Source of the DNA: Maribacter sp. MMG018
Lineage (GTDB): Bacteria > Bacteroidota > Bacteroidia > Flavobacteriales > Flavobacteriaceae
Length of the DNA: 64,000 nucleotides
Reading direction: 5' to 3'
NCBI RefSeq assembly: GCF_018100785.1
Contig: NZ_JAGJEC010000002.1
Coordinates: 992,001 to 1,056,000, forward strand
Below, one piece after another: positions 25,522 through 34,888 of this stretch. Numbering within the stretch: the first letter of the stretch is position 1; every line of letters begins with the position of its first letter. The position numbers were made by a program, and so were the translations under genes. The notes beneath the pieces were generated by a model. The model was not told the origin of the DNA and made no database searches. It worked only from the letters and a program-made list of their open reading frames with translations.

Positions 25522-25959
25522 ATGAAAATCGTTTCTTATATATTCCCATTTTTGCTATTGCTCATTGCCTGCGACAAAGAAACGGATAACCCCATCTCGC
25601 CCACTGCATCATTACTACAAGGCAAATGGATACATAACGAGGCGTACATTAGTGCGGGCGGTCCCCAATATTGGGTAGATGTGGACAATGGGGAAGCGAT
25701 TGAATTTTATATGGACGGAACATTTTCCTCGAACAGATTTACCGAATGTGACACCGGAAATTTTTGGATAGAGGAAAACACCTTGTTTCTAGAATATACC
25801 TGCGACGAGTTTGAAACACCCGCCAACAACGAGGATAGTTATATTACATATCGTTTAGAGCTATTCTCCGATTATTTTATTCTTACCCCCACCAGCGGCC
25901 CCATTTGTATCGAAGGCTGTAGCTATAAATATCAAAAGGTAGGCAATACCGATAATTAG
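25522..25959 (+). CDS. Lipocalin-like lipoprotein
   Basis: 145 residues from the ATG at 25522, chosen because the signal peptide begins there (MKIVSYIFPFLLLLIACDK) and ends in the lipobox LIAC. After a short linker, LLQGKWIHNEAYIS and IEFYMDGTFSSNRFTECDTG, followed by NFWIEENTLFLEY, match the lipocalin_4-like beta-barrel proteins common in Bacteroidota lipoproteins. Such proteins bind small hydrophobic ligands or only keep a fold. No ligand is suggested here. Confidence 0.72.
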   Translation: MKIVSYIFPFLLLLIACDKETDNPISPTASLLQGKWIHNEAYISAGGPQYWVDVDNGEAIEFYMDGTFSSNRFTECDTGNFWIEENTLFLEYTCDEFETPANNEDSYITYRLELFSDYFILTPTSGPICIEGCSYKYQKVGNTDN

Positions 25960-25989
25960 AAAACGCTAGGCACAACCGCCCCGATACTA

Positions 25990-26442
25990 TTATAGACTAT
26001 AGGCCGTACTATCTTTTACCGAATCTAACACGAACGAGGTGTGTATGGTGGCAATGCCATTGATATTGGACAGTTTCTCGTTTAAAAGATCGTGAAATTC
26101 GGCAATGTCGTCCACGGCTACCTTTAGTAGGTAATCAAAATTACCCGACACCTGATGGCACTCCATAATATCCGGCAATAACAGTATTTCTCTTTTAAAG
26201 TTGTCGGCCATTTTCTTTTGTTGTTTTACCAAGGTAACCTGGCAATACGCGATCAGTTCTTTGCCTATTTTGGTCCTGTCCAACAAAGCGACATATGATT
26301 TAATGACCTCTTGCTGTTCCAATTTTTTAATTCTTTCATACGTAGGGGTTACACTAAGCCCTACCTTACCGGCTATTTCTTTGGTATTCTGCTTTGCATT
26401 TTCTTGCAATTGCATCAATATTTTATGATCTATCGTATCCAT
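25990..26442 (-). CDS. Lrp/AsnC-family transcriptional regulator
   Basis: 150 residues. The N-terminal helix-turn-helix (residues 1-60) has MDTIDHKILMQLQENAKQNT, then KEIAGKVGLSVTPTYERIKK. The C-terminal RAM ligand-binding domain contains LPDIMECHQVSGNFDYLLKV. These regulators form octamers and sense amino acids. It is divergent from the histidine-decarboxylase-like gene, with a 162-bp AT-rich spacer that holds duplicated boxes, so it most likely controls that gene in response to an amino acid, possibly histidine. Confidence 0.94.
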   Translation of the reverse strand: MDTIDHKILMQLQENAKQNTKEIAGKVGLSVTPTYERIKKLEQQEVIKSYVALLDRTKIGKELIAYCQVTLVKQQKKMADNFKREILLLPDIMECHQVSGNFDYLLKVAVDDIAEFHDLLNEKLSNINGIATIHTSFVLDSVKDSTAYSL

Positions 26443-26532
26443 ACTAGATTATTTTTCTGTTGTTGTACCCATTCAACCCTCGAACAATTTTAAAAAACCA
26501 CATAAATCAATATAATAGTTTTATATTCTAAA

Positions 26533-26572
26533 TTATTACAAATAAAAGTATTATTTTATTACAAATTGTAAT
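26533..26572. promoter_or_regulatory. Putative Lrp/AsnC binding boxes
   Basis: TTATTACAAAT occurs twice (26533-26543 and 26556-26566), 23 bp apart. The second copy lies in the perfect palindrome ATTACAAATTGTAAT (26558-26572). Phased dyads of this kind are typical of Lrp-family operators. They lie between the divergent regulator and decarboxylase genes, ending about 32 bp before the decarboxylase start. Confidence 0.55.
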
Positions 26573-26604
26573 TTTACAGTATTAAAATACCTACATAAAT
26601 TACA

Positions 26605-27753
26605 ATGATTATGAATAACGAACAACAGATAGATGAGCTGTTAACCAGTATAATTCAAGAAAAAGATAGAGTTATTGGTTACCCGGTAGCAAAGGATTTT
26701 GATTATTCAAGATTGTACGAATTTTTAAAACACCCGTTAAACAACGTTGGAGACCCCTATGAGGATAGCACCTATAAAGTACAGACACATGAGATGGAAA
26801 GAGAGGTCGTTGATTTCTTTGCGAAATTATATAGGGCGGATCCGACCGACTATTGGGGCTATGTAACCAATGGCGGTTCTGAAAGTAACCTTTACGGTCT
26901 TTATTTGGCCCGGGAATCTTTTTCGAACGCTATGGTCTATTTTTCAGAATCTACACATTACAGCGTACGAAAGAACATTCATTTATTGAACTTGCCCAGC
27001 ATAACCATTAGGGCCCAAGAGAACGGTGAACTGGATTATGAGGACCTAGAGAACACTTTGTTGTTGAACAGGGACAAGCCGGCCATTGTTCTTACCACGT
27101 TCGGTACGACCATGACCGAGGCAAAGGACGATGTTTCGAAGGTGAAAAGAATACTGAAAAAACTCGCCATTCAAAATCACTATATTCACTGCGATGCCGC
27201 TTTGGCAGGTTCTTACGGTGCTTTTATAGAACCCCGTATTCCTTTTGATTTTGCGGATGGTGCCGATAGTATTTCCATAAGTGGCCATAAGTTTATCGGT
27301 TCCCCCTTCCCCTCCGGAGTTATTATCGCAAAACGCTCTTTAAGGGACAGGATCGCCAGGGGTATTTCTTATATCGGTTCTTTAGACACTACCATTACGG
27401 GATCTAGAAATGGCCATAGTCCCCTTTTCTTATGGTACGCGATTAAAAAAATGGGTATCAAAGGACTTGAGGAACGCTACCGCTATAGCTTGGAAATAGC
27501 GGAATATTGTAAAAACGAATTGATTAAAATAGGCATCAACGCATGGACCAACCCAGGGGCTATTACCGTGGTGCTGCCCAAGGTATCGGATCCCATTAAA
27601 AAGAAATGGCAATTGGCCACCGAAGATATTACCCATGTAATATGTATGCCGAACGTTACCAAACAGCAAATTGACGAGTTTATTAAAGATATAACCACAG
27701 AAAAAAATGAGGCCCTTAATGCGAACGAACAAGCATACGAGCTTATGGCGTAG
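26605..27753 (+). CDS. hdc: PLP-dependent histidine-decarboxylase-like enzyme (group II)
   Basis: 382 residues. The whole length follows the bacterial PLP histidine decarboxylase of Morganella type: IGYPVAKDFDY, then YWGYVTNGGSESNLYGLYLA, the PLP-stacking histidine in STHYSVRKNI (His118), HCDAALAGS (Asp197) and the Schiff-base lysine in SISGHKFIGSP (Lys229), with ITGSRNGHSPLFLW near the active site. It should convert histidine to histamine, consuming a proton; a related amino acid cannot be excluded. There is no adjacent antiporter of the kind found in acid-resistance loci, so import and export must be served elsewhere. An Lrp/AsnC regulator is divergent, and a terminator closes the unit. Confidence 0.88.
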   Translation: MIMNNEQQIDELLTSIIQEKDRVIGYPVAKDFDYSRLYEFLKHPLNNVGDPYEDSTYKVQTHEMEREVVDFFAKLYRADPTDYWGYVTNGGSESNLYGLYLARESFSNAMVYFSESTHYSVRKNIHLLNLPSITIRAQENGELDYEDLENTLLLNRDKPAIVLTTFGTTMTEAKDDVSKVKRILKKLAIQNHYIHCDAALAGSYGAFIEPRIPFDFADGADSISISGHKFIGSPFPSGVIIAKRSLRDRIARGISYIGSLDTTITGSRNGHSPLFLWYAIKKMGIKGLEERYRYSLEIAEYCKNELIKIGINAWTNPGAITVVLPKVSDPIKKKWQLATEDITHVICMPNVTKQQIDEFIKDITTEKNEALNANEQAYELMA

Positions 27754-27773
27754 ATCTATGGTACTATAAAAAT

Positions 27774-27840
27774 AAGGGAATCAATAAATGTTGTCAAAGT
27801 CCTATTTATAAGGCATACAACAATTTTGATTCCCTTTTTA
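27774..27840. terminator. Terminator after the decarboxylase gene
   Basis: AAGGGAATCA (27774-27783) pairs with TGATTCCCTT (27827-27836), extended inward by ATGTTGT/ACAACAA, and followed by TTTA on the plus strand. It separates the plus-strand decarboxylase from the convergent minus-strand glycan locus. Confidence 0.75.
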
Positions 27841-27880
27841 CTTTCCTGTTGATGGTATGTAAACCAGGTTCGTTTAGAAC

Positions 27881-29425
27881 CTATTGCATCTCTTTGGTGA
27901 AATTATGACCGTGCAATAAGCTATCTTGTCTACTATCGTCTATTAATTTAGACAGGCGGTCGTCCAACAAATCTATATGCTTCATGGCCTGCTCAAAAGA
28001 AATTCTTTCATCCGTATTCCAAACCCTTTCCATATAAACGGGCAATCGCTTTCTTAGGCTTGGTATTTCTACTGCTTCCGATTGCTCCCAAGAACACATT
28101 TGTGCCCCGATCACCAACGGTGATTTTTCTATTTGTATAGGGTCGTACGAGGGTGCTTTATCATACCAATTATCCCACTTCCACATGTTCCATGCATAAA
28201 TGGTCTTTGGCTCCCATTTCTTTTTATTTACCACATACAGGGGTTTCCAAGAGGTATTCACCACCGTATACCCATCTTCTATCAATTGGTTCGGCAAATA
28301 ACGATTGGTTTCGAACTCAAAAACGATAATATCTTTCGGAATCTTAATTTTTCCATCGGGCCTAAACCCTTCCCATACACACATTTGCTTGTTGTGTTTC
28401 TTTACAATTTGGTTCATCCTTACTAAGAAATGCCTATATAACTCGTGCACATCATTGTCTATATTGTGTTTTTTGATGTAATCCTGCACAAAGGGATCAT
28501 CGGCCACTTTATCAAAAATGGCCTCGTCGCCACCAATATGAAAATAAGGACTGCTCTTGAATATGGATGCTATTTCCCCAATAATTACATCCAAGGCCCC
28601 ATACCCTTCCTCTTTTCCCATATTTATGATCCAGGGGTTTGTAAGGGTATCCTGAATAGCGAATATTTCGGGATATTCTTTTACGAACGGACTAGAATGG
28701 CCCGGTATGTCTATTTCGGGAATTATGGTTATTCCCCGTAACTGTGAATATGCCTCCAGCTCTTTTAATTGCTCAAAAGAATAATGCCTGTTCGGCGTGG
28801 ATAGCTTCGGATATTCTGTAGAAGGCAATGTAAAGGACTGGTAATCGGTAAAATGCAACTGTAAAAAATTGATTTTATAAAATGCCCCTAGGTCTATTAT
28901 TTTTTTTAGCGTTCCTATATCGTGCCATTGTCTTGCCAGATCCACCATCAGCCCACGGTACGAAGCATCGGGGGCATCTTTTAGGGTCAATACAGGAAAC
29001 ATTAATTTACCTTCCTCCTCTACTACCAGTTGTAACAAGGTGGCTTTGGCCTTTGCCAATGCCTTGTAACTTGCGCCCATTACCTTAACGGTCTTGCCGA
29101 TCTCAATAGAATAGGCCTCCCCTGCCATTGCAGTATCTATCTGAAAAAGTATATCCGCTTCATGGTTGTTAGTCTCTGTTGTAACCAATGTGCTATTGGT
29201 GATTTTTTGCACTTCAGAGATAAACAGGTCCAATAAAGGGTACACCTCGGCTTGTGGAGAATACAATTTACTTTGGTCGGATAAAACAAGTACTTCGTTT
29301 CCCTTTTCTATTGTTTTAGGATAGGGAACAACACTAGCTGCTACATCTTTGGGTTTGACCGTTGTAGTTTGGTCACAAGAAATAAAAAGCAGCAAAAAGA
29401 TTATTAACGATACTATTTGTCTCAT
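27881..29425 (-). CDS. GH20 beta-N-acetylhexosaminidase, lipoprotein
   Basis: 514 residues from the ATG at 29425, where a signal peptide with lipobox LFISC begins. A GH20b-type N-terminal domain precedes the catalytic barrel. Marks of family 20 are SYRGLMVDLARQWHD, INFLQLHFTDYQSFTL, TIIPEIDIPGHSSPF and the catalytic FHIGGDEA (Asp300-Glu301 from the chosen start), where Asp positions the substrate acetamido group and Glu is the acid/base. It removes terminal GlcNAc or GalNAc residues at the cell surface or in the periplasm. It is the promoter-distal gene of the second PUL, and its presence implies a glycan containing N-acetylhexosamine. Confidence 0.94.
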   Translation of the reverse strand: MRQIVSLIIFLLLFISCDQTTTVKPKDVAASVVPYPKTIEKGNEVLVLSDQSKLYSPQAEVYPLLDLFISEVQKITNSTLVTTETNNHEADILFQIDTAMAGEAYSIEIGKTVKVMGASYKALAKAKATLLQLVVEEEGKLMFPVLTLKDAPDASYRGLMVDLARQWHDIGTLKKIIDLGAFYKINFLQLHFTDYQSFTLPSTEYPKLSTPNRHYSFEQLKELEAYSQLRGITIIPEIDIPGHSSPFVKEYPEIFAIQDTLTNPWIINMGKEEGYGALDVIIGEIASIFKSSPYFHIGGDEAIFDKVADDPFVQDYIKKHNIDNDVHELYRHFLVRMNQIVKKHNKQMCVWEGFRPDGKIKIPKDIIVFEFETNRYLPNQLIEDGYTVVNTSWKPLYVVNKKKWEPKTIYAWNMWKWDNWYDKAPSYDPIQIEKSPLVIGAQMCSWEQSEAVEIPSLRKRLPVYMERVWNTDERISFEQAMKHIDLLDDRLSKLIDDSRQDSLLHGHNFTKEMQ

Positions 29426-29546
29426 TATTTTTTTGGTTTGGATTGATATTATAAATATAAAGGTCGGTCGTTTAAACATTTAATGTAACAAATACCAAGC
29501 GAATAGAACATCTCTTTGGATTTTTACCGCGAGGGAATCTTCCGTA

Positions 29547-31286
29547 CTATTTTCCCAGTGCCGTGCCAGCGATACGCTTTTCAATATCCGAAACAAAGTT
29601 CATGATTCTATCACCGGAAACCAGGTAGTTTTCGGTTCCGTATTTTTTGTCCATGGCATGTGCCAGTTCCTTCAACTCATTAAGGGTTTTGGTTAATGAA
29701 ACCAAGTTTTCTTTAGTAGGTCGATCACGGTTTATTACATACCGCAGGTAAGCCTCAATATGCGGCATGCTTATCTTTATAAAATCCTCCATCAGCAAAA
29801 GCTCCCCATTGATCTTCTGATGCGCTTCTTTTGAAAGTGATTTTTTAATCGATGCCACATCAGAAATCGATTTTTGGCACATGGCCAGAGCCTTTTTACG
29901 GTCGGCAATCGCCATATGTATTATTTCTTCGGTCGGATTATAAACAAAAGCCTCTATCAAGGCATTGTTCTTAATATCGTCGGGATTCCATTTAATTATC
30001 GATTTTCCCGTATGCAGTACCTGCCCGGTCATGTAATCCAGAGAGGCTATTCTGCTATGTTCTTGAACCCAAACTCCCTTAAAATAATAGACCAAATTAC
30101 CAATATCATTGGTTCTCTTTAGCACCTTTATCATTGTAGGCGCCGCTGTTTCGCCAAATTTCTCTATTGCCCAGTCTTTCCATACATCCTCTACATTTAC
30201 ATATGGATCTTTGGTAAAGCGTGCGAGGGCATACAAATTTATCTCGTTAAAATTATTGAACAACGTTTGGTCGTCTTCCCAATAGGTACGCATGGCCAAG
30301 GTCTTAATACTCTTATTGTGCTCAATGGCATGCTGTACCCTGGTCTGTATCTCTTCTGGGAAACAATACGGCACCAAAGACCTGCCCCAATACTCACCAA
30401 CACCATCGAACAACAAAGACGCCTTGGTCTGTGTCCGCATCATAATATTGTTCGGCCCCTTGTACGGATCCCAATCTCCGGGTTGCGACTTATGTACCAT
30501 TAAAAAAGACTCATTTCTACGCTCAAGCTCCTTTAGGGCCTCTAACAGCAGGTTTTCTTGATATGGATAATGGCTAAAGGTTAAAATAGAAAAGTCTTTT
30601 CCGGCACGATTGGCCCCTTTGATTACGGCGGCCATAAACTCAGTTAAATAATCGGCTTGCGAGTAATATTGGTTTTCCCCTTTATGCCATGTAATCGGTT
30701 TTTGCCATTTTATCCCCGGAAAATAATTAAGGTCGTCCAGAATGGGAGTCTCCCAGAGAAAAAAATCTGTAGCATCTACTTGGGGGAAGGCTTTAAAAAG
30801 AGCATAGGTTCTTTCTTCATAAAACTTCCAAAGTAGACCATTGTCCAAATATTTTGCTTCTGGATAAAGGCTGAAAAAGCTATTTTCATCATTACTATAA
30901 TAATCCATTCCCGGTAAACTGGGTTCTCCCCCACTTAGGGTAATTCGGATCCCATGATCCTTAAACCATTTTAACCCTTTTTTATACTTGGCCAATTCTT
31001 CCGGATTTCCTTTTTTATCTATCTCTGGAAAACCTTCTATATCCAAGTATTTGTAGGTAATTGCATTTCCTCCGCCATAGATCCGTACCTCATCGACATC
31101 GTACTCAAGAATCTTCTTTTTTGTCATTTCAAAATACCCTTCCAATGCGGGATCCATGAGCAGCCCAAGCCTAAATCCAATAGCAAGGTTGTATTTCTTT
31201 TCTTCTTTGGTTTGGCCCGTTATACGAAGTGCCAGTGCCAAAACAAAAAGTAATAATAGTGTTCTCTTATTCATGATGTCTTTCAT
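29547..31286 (-). CDS. Secreted TIM-barrel-like hydrolase, family unassigned
   Basis: 579 residues with a signal peptide (LLLLFVLALALRITGQ). The first part resembles a glycoside hydrolase barrel: DVDEVRIYGGGNAITYKYLD, IRITLSGGEPSLPGMDYYS and DATDFFLWETPILDDL, which supply candidate acidic residues. The later INLYALARFTKDPYVNVEDV followed by WKDWAIEKFG has the feel of the C-terminal region of GH67/GH84/GH115-type enzymes (ARxxxDPxxxxEDVWxDWA). The last 150 residues are helical. I cannot assign it to a known CAZy family. It lies between GH20 and a sulfatase in one co-directional run (31 bp downstream of the sulfatase), so it should attack the same glycan. Confidence 0.6.
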   Translation of the reverse strand: MKDIMNKRTLLLLFVLALALRITGQTKEEKKYNLAIGFRLGLLMDPALEGYFEMTKKKILEYDVDEVRIYGGGNAITYKYLDIEGFPEIDKKGNPEELAKYKKGLKWFKDHGIRITLSGGEPSLPGMDYYSNDENSFFSLYPEAKYLDNGLLWKFYEERTYALFKAFPQVDATDFFLWETPILDDLNYFPGIKWQKPITWHKGENQYYSQADYLTEFMAAVIKGANRAGKDFSILTFSHYPYQENLLLEALKELERRNESFLMVHKSQPGDWDPYKGPNNIMMRTQTKASLLFDGVGEYWGRSLVPYCFPEEIQTRVQHAIEHNKSIKTLAMRTYWEDDQTLFNNFNEINLYALARFTKDPYVNVEDVWKDWAIEKFGETAAPTMIKVLKRTNDIGNLVYYFKGVWVQEHSRIASLDYMTGQVLHTGKSIIKWNPDDIKNNALIEAFVYNPTEEIIHMAIADRKKALAMCQKSISDVASIKKSLSKEAHQKINGELLLMEDFIKISMPHIEAYLRYVINRDRPTKENLVSLTKTLNELKELAHAMDKKYGTENYLVSGDRIMNFVSDIEKRIAGTALGK

Positions 31287-31317
31287 TATTTAAAGTAGCG
31301 GAATGTTTGGTTGGTTA

Positions 31318-32763
31318 TTATTGTTGGTTGAATTGAAATACTTCGGATGGTGTTCTGGCCGTATTGAAAATACCTTCCATTTTTTTAACAACATCTGGGT
31401 GTTTGTCCGCTATATTATTTGTTTCCCCGATATCCGTTTTTAGGTCATATAACTCCATTTTCGCATCGGGACTTTTAAACACATTGTAACGCACGGCCTT
31501 CCAATCGCCCAAACGTATAGCCTGTCGCCCGCCCATTTCATGAAACTCCCAATACAGGTATTCGTGTTTCTTCTGTTTATCGTTTTCCCCTAACAAGGTG
31601 GGCAGAAAAGAAATTCCGTCAATATTCGAAGGAGATGCTACACCGGCAATATCCGAGAAGGTAGGCAGTACGTCCCAAAAGGCCGAAACAAGTTCCGTTT
31701 TACTATTTGGTTCAATTTTTCCTGGCCATTTTGCAATCATGGGCACACGTATTCCCCCTTCGTAAAGATCTCTTTTAATCCCCTTTAACGGCCCGTTGCT
31801 ATCAAAATATTCCGGGTCCGCCCCTCCTTCATCATGTGGGCCGTTGTCTGAAGTGAATATGATGATCGTATTGTCAGAAATACCCATATCCTCTACCTTC
31901 TTAACTATTTCCCCTACCTGCACATCCAACACTTCTATCATGGCCGCAAACGCCGCATGGGGCGTCTCTTGGGCACCATAATAACCACCTTCATATGGTT
32001 TTTCTGGAGGAAATTTGCCTGAATATTTCTTTAAAATATCTTCTGGTGCGGCCAATTCCGCATGTGGAATAACCGAAGGCACAAACAAGAAAAAGGGATT
32101 GTCCTTATTGGTTTCTATAAATTGAAGCGTCTTTTCTTGAATTAGATTAGGCGCATATATTTCTTTCTTTCCATTTTTATTTCCGGCTAGTACAATAGAA
32201 TCCGTATTGCTCCACAGATGATCGGGATAATAATGATGTGCCTGTCGTTGGCAATTATACCCATAGAATTCATCAAAACCTTGTTTGGTCGGGTCGCCTT
32301 CAGAACCCGGATACCCAAGACCCCATTTTCCAAAAGCCCCGGTCACATAGCCCGCTTTTTTTAAGGCTTTGGCAACCGTATAGGTACTGTCAGGTATGGG
32401 GTACTGCCCCTCTGGCTCCAACTCTTTGTTTCCCCTCACCACGGTATGCCCGGTTGTCATCCCCGTCATTAAAGCACAGCGAGAGGGCGCACAAACACTT
32501 GTGCCCGCATAATGTTGGGTAAAGACCATACCCTCCGCGGCCAGTTTATCTATATTCGGAGTATTAAATTTCTCTTGTCCAAAACAACTTAAGTCCCCAT
32601 AACCAAGGTCATCCGCAATTATGTATATGATATTTGGTTTCTGAACCATCTTATCTCCCGCTATTTCAGCGGTGTCAACTTCGGCTTTTTTCCCTTGGTC
32701 TTTACAGCCTACAAGGGCCATTATAAAAAGTACTGGGAGCAAATAAATTGTTCTGTTTTTCAT
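31318..32763 (-). CDS. Sulfatase (formylglycine-dependent, family S1), lipoprotein
   Basis: 481 residues. The signal peptide ends in the lipobox LVGC (Cys20). The metal site IIADDLGYGDLSCFG is at residues 48-62 and the signature VCAPSRCALMTG places the formylglycine-forming cysteine at Cys91. FTSDNGPHDEGG and the KWGLG stretch complete the S1 pattern, closest to arylsulfatase-A/GalNAc-6-sulfatase-like enzymes. It should desulfate a carbohydrate, often at N-acetylhexosamine in such loci. It lies between the two unassigned hydrolases in the second PUL, with 31- and 72-bp gaps. Confidence 0.94.
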   Translation of the reverse strand: MKNRTIYLLPVLFIMALVGCKDQGKKAEVDTAEIAGDKMVQKPNIIYIIADDLGYGDLSCFGQEKFNTPNIDKLAAEGMVFTQHYAGTSVCAPSRCALMTGMTTGHTVVRGNKELEPEGQYPIPDSTYTVAKALKKAGYVTGAFGKWGLGYPGSEGDPTKQGFDEFYGYNCQRQAHHYYPDHLWSNTDSIVLAGNKNGKKEIYAPNLIQEKTLQFIETNKDNPFFLFVPSVIPHAELAAPEDILKKYSGKFPPEKPYEGGYYGAQETPHAAFAAMIEVLDVQVGEIVKKVEDMGISDNTIIIFTSDNGPHDEGGADPEYFDSNGPLKGIKRDLYEGGIRVPMIAKWPGKIEPNSKTELVSAFWDVLPTFSDIAGVASPSNIDGISFLPTLLGENDKQKKHEYLYWEFHEMGGRQAIRLGDWKAVRYNVFKSPDAKMELYDLKTDIGETNNIADKHPDVVKKMEGIFNTARTPSEVFQFNQQ

Positions 32764-32835
32764 ATCGGACTATTTAAACATTATGTGGATTTATATATAG
32801 GCACCAATACATACAATGAACGACCCTTAGTCATA

Positions 32836-34857
32836 TCATTTAAAATTAACATGTATCGTATTCCCTTCTCTAATATACCTATCAAATATTGTTTTGTTTT
32901 CATCATCCACGACTTTTACATGAAGTTTTTTTCCTTTTCTTTCTACATAAATATCAAAGTCTTCACCAAATGCCTTTATTCTTTTTAGAGCCATATGGTC
33001 CCATTTTTTTGGTAATCGGGGCGTGCTTTTAAAACTATGTAATCCTGTTGGTACAATACCGAAAACCCCTTCTGTGAACACACGACAATAAAGACCACTC
33101 TCGGCGGACAACTGTGCCATATTACCTTCTGGGTACGCTTCCACTACATAGGGCACGCGATCACCCAAAAGTCGTTTTGTGGAGAACTCATCCAATTTCT
33201 CCAACGATTCTTCGGTATTACCGGCCAAGAATGTACCTCTTAATGCATATAAGGTGCCCCTGTCCCAGAAAATTTCTGAAATAGCCTTGTTCTCATCATT
33301 TTTTTCGACATGTACCCCGTTCTCCGACCACAGCTTTTCAAAAAGAGCTTTTATCGTACCTTCTTTACGGTCGTTGATCCCTACCACAAGGGGCAAGCAG
33401 ATCCAATGTCTTAATTTGGTATGTTCTTTATAATATTTATAAGTATCGATACCTTCAATAGTGGCCCCAAAATAAGCTTCTATTGCCTTTTTTAAAGTTT
33501 TGGCCTGTTTTGAATATGTTTGTAACTCCCTACCGTTCACGTTTAACGAACGCCCCAGGTTTACGGCCAACCCTAAGGCGCCGTAGTACAAACTGGAAGT
33601 AGATAAATTAGCAGTTCCGGTAGCGATTCTACCTTCCATCTCATCCGATTCTGAAGCTACCACTCCCTCATCGTTCAATTGCCTTCTATTGTACTCTAAA
33701 CACCAAGTAATCAAAGGCCATAGCTCTTTGGCAATATTCTTATCACCACTTGCCAAGGCAAATTGTGCGGCCCCATAAGCGATCATTGCAGCATCTCCCC
33801 TATCTAAGGTGCTTTTGGGTGCATCGCCTTCCATTTCAAAAGAATACGGAAGGTTCGTGTACGCATCGTTTGTTTCCTTATCAAAAATTCTGTAAACGTT
33901 TAAAGACGCTTCGTTTCCGGTGGCATACCCTAAATATGGAAAAAAGGGACCTACGTATTCCGCTTGGTCATTTGCCCAAAAACCTACATAGTACCGACCT
34001 CCGCCCGGAGAGTGTGTTAATCCTAATTTTGATTCAAAAATACTTTCAGATGCCCGTATCTTAGAAAAACCGAACAAGGTATTTAAAGTAGCATCAGGGG
34101 TAACCAGTTCTAAGGAATTCTTCATTTCGGCCAAGAACTCCATACGTTCCCCGTAAAATTCCTTATCGGTAATCTGGATCCGCTCTTCATTGTTCATCGT
34201 AGCGGAGATACCGATAGAAAACGTGTACGATTCATTCGGAGCCAATGACACCTGACTCTTTATATTCGAATCTACATAAATAGTGTAGCTGCCTTTTGCC
34301 CCTTCGGTCTTTGATATGGTTTCCTTGTCCCCACCTTTTAATATTACGGTAGAAGCACCGGTATTGGTCATAGTCCATTGTTCGACAAAAAGTCGTTCAC
34401 TCATAGAAGGATAAAAAGTACGGGTAAGCGTAATACCATTAACCGCTTCGTGCTTTAATGTCAGCATACCGTTAATAATAACCTCTGAAACGGGTCCGGG
34501 CACATAAATTCTATCACCTACGGCAATGGAAGGAAGAATATCGTCCGAATATGTATTTTTAAGGTAGGCCCTATAGGCTTTCCAGTCCGGATCATTGGTT
34601 TTTAAAAACGTGCGCAACTGGGGAAAAAAAATCTCACGGCTCACCGTAACGTCCCTATTCTCATCAATATCGTAGCTTACGATACCCGAAACCCTTTTTC
34701 CCGAAAGTTCAATATTATCTTTATAGGGATGGTTATCATCAGCGGTAACATTCAACCGAATTTCGTCCAACTTTTTTATTTCCCAATGTTTTTGCTGCGC
34801 CATTAGCCCCTGAAAGACCAATATGGCCGTTAAAGCCAAAATATTCTTCATTCTCAT
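32836..34857 (-). CDS. Secreted six-hairpin-glycosidase-like protein, family unassigned
   Basis: 673 residues with a signal peptide (ILALTAILVFQGLMAQ). The N-terminal third is beta-rich (SGIVSYDIDENRDVTVSREI), as in GH family N-terminal sandwich domains. The rest looks like an (alpha/alpha)6 barrel: GGGRYYVGFWANDQAEYVGP, KSTLDRGDAAMIAYGAAQFA, ASESDEMEGRIATGTANLST and YYGALGLAVNL repeat hairpins. The C-terminus (GIVPTGLHSFKSTPRLPKKW) is the closing beta domain seen in GH65/GH78/GH95-type enzymes. Acidic pairs around ASESDEMEGR are candidates for catalysis. The family is not one I can name; the context (GH20, sulfatase, SusCD) suggests glycan hydrolysis. Confidence 0.55.
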   Translation of the reverse strand: MRMKNILALTAILVFQGLMAQQKHWEIKKLDEIRLNVTADDNHPYKDNIELSGKRVSGIVSYDIDENRDVTVSREIFFPQLRTFLKTNDPDWKAYRAYLKNTYSDDILPSIAVGDRIYVPGPVSEVIINGMLTLKHEAVNGITLTRTFYPSMSERLFVEQWTMTNTGASTVILKGGDKETISKTEGAKGSYTIYVDSNIKSQVSLAPNESYTFSIGISATMNNEERIQITDKEFYGERMEFLAEMKNSLELVTPDATLNTLFGFSKIRASESIFESKLGLTHSPGGGRYYVGFWANDQAEYVGPFFPYLGYATGNEASLNVYRIFDKETNDAYTNLPYSFEMEGDAPKSTLDRGDAAMIAYGAAQFALASGDKNIAKELWPLITWCLEYNRRQLNDEGVVASESDEMEGRIATGTANLSTSSLYYGALGLAVNLGRSLNVNGRELQTYSKQAKTLKKAIEAYFGATIEGIDTYKYYKEHTKLRHWICLPLVVGINDRKEGTIKALFEKLWSENGVHVEKNDENKAISEIFWDRGTLYALRGTFLAGNTEESLEKLDEFSTKRLLGDRVPYVVEAYPEGNMAQLSAESGLYCRVFTEGVFGIVPTGLHSFKSTPRLPKKWDHMALKRIKAFGEDFDIYVERKGKKLHVKVVDDENKTIFDRYIREGNTIHVNFK

Positions 34858-34888
34858 TATTATCCGTTATTTAGAAAATTCGTGGTTT

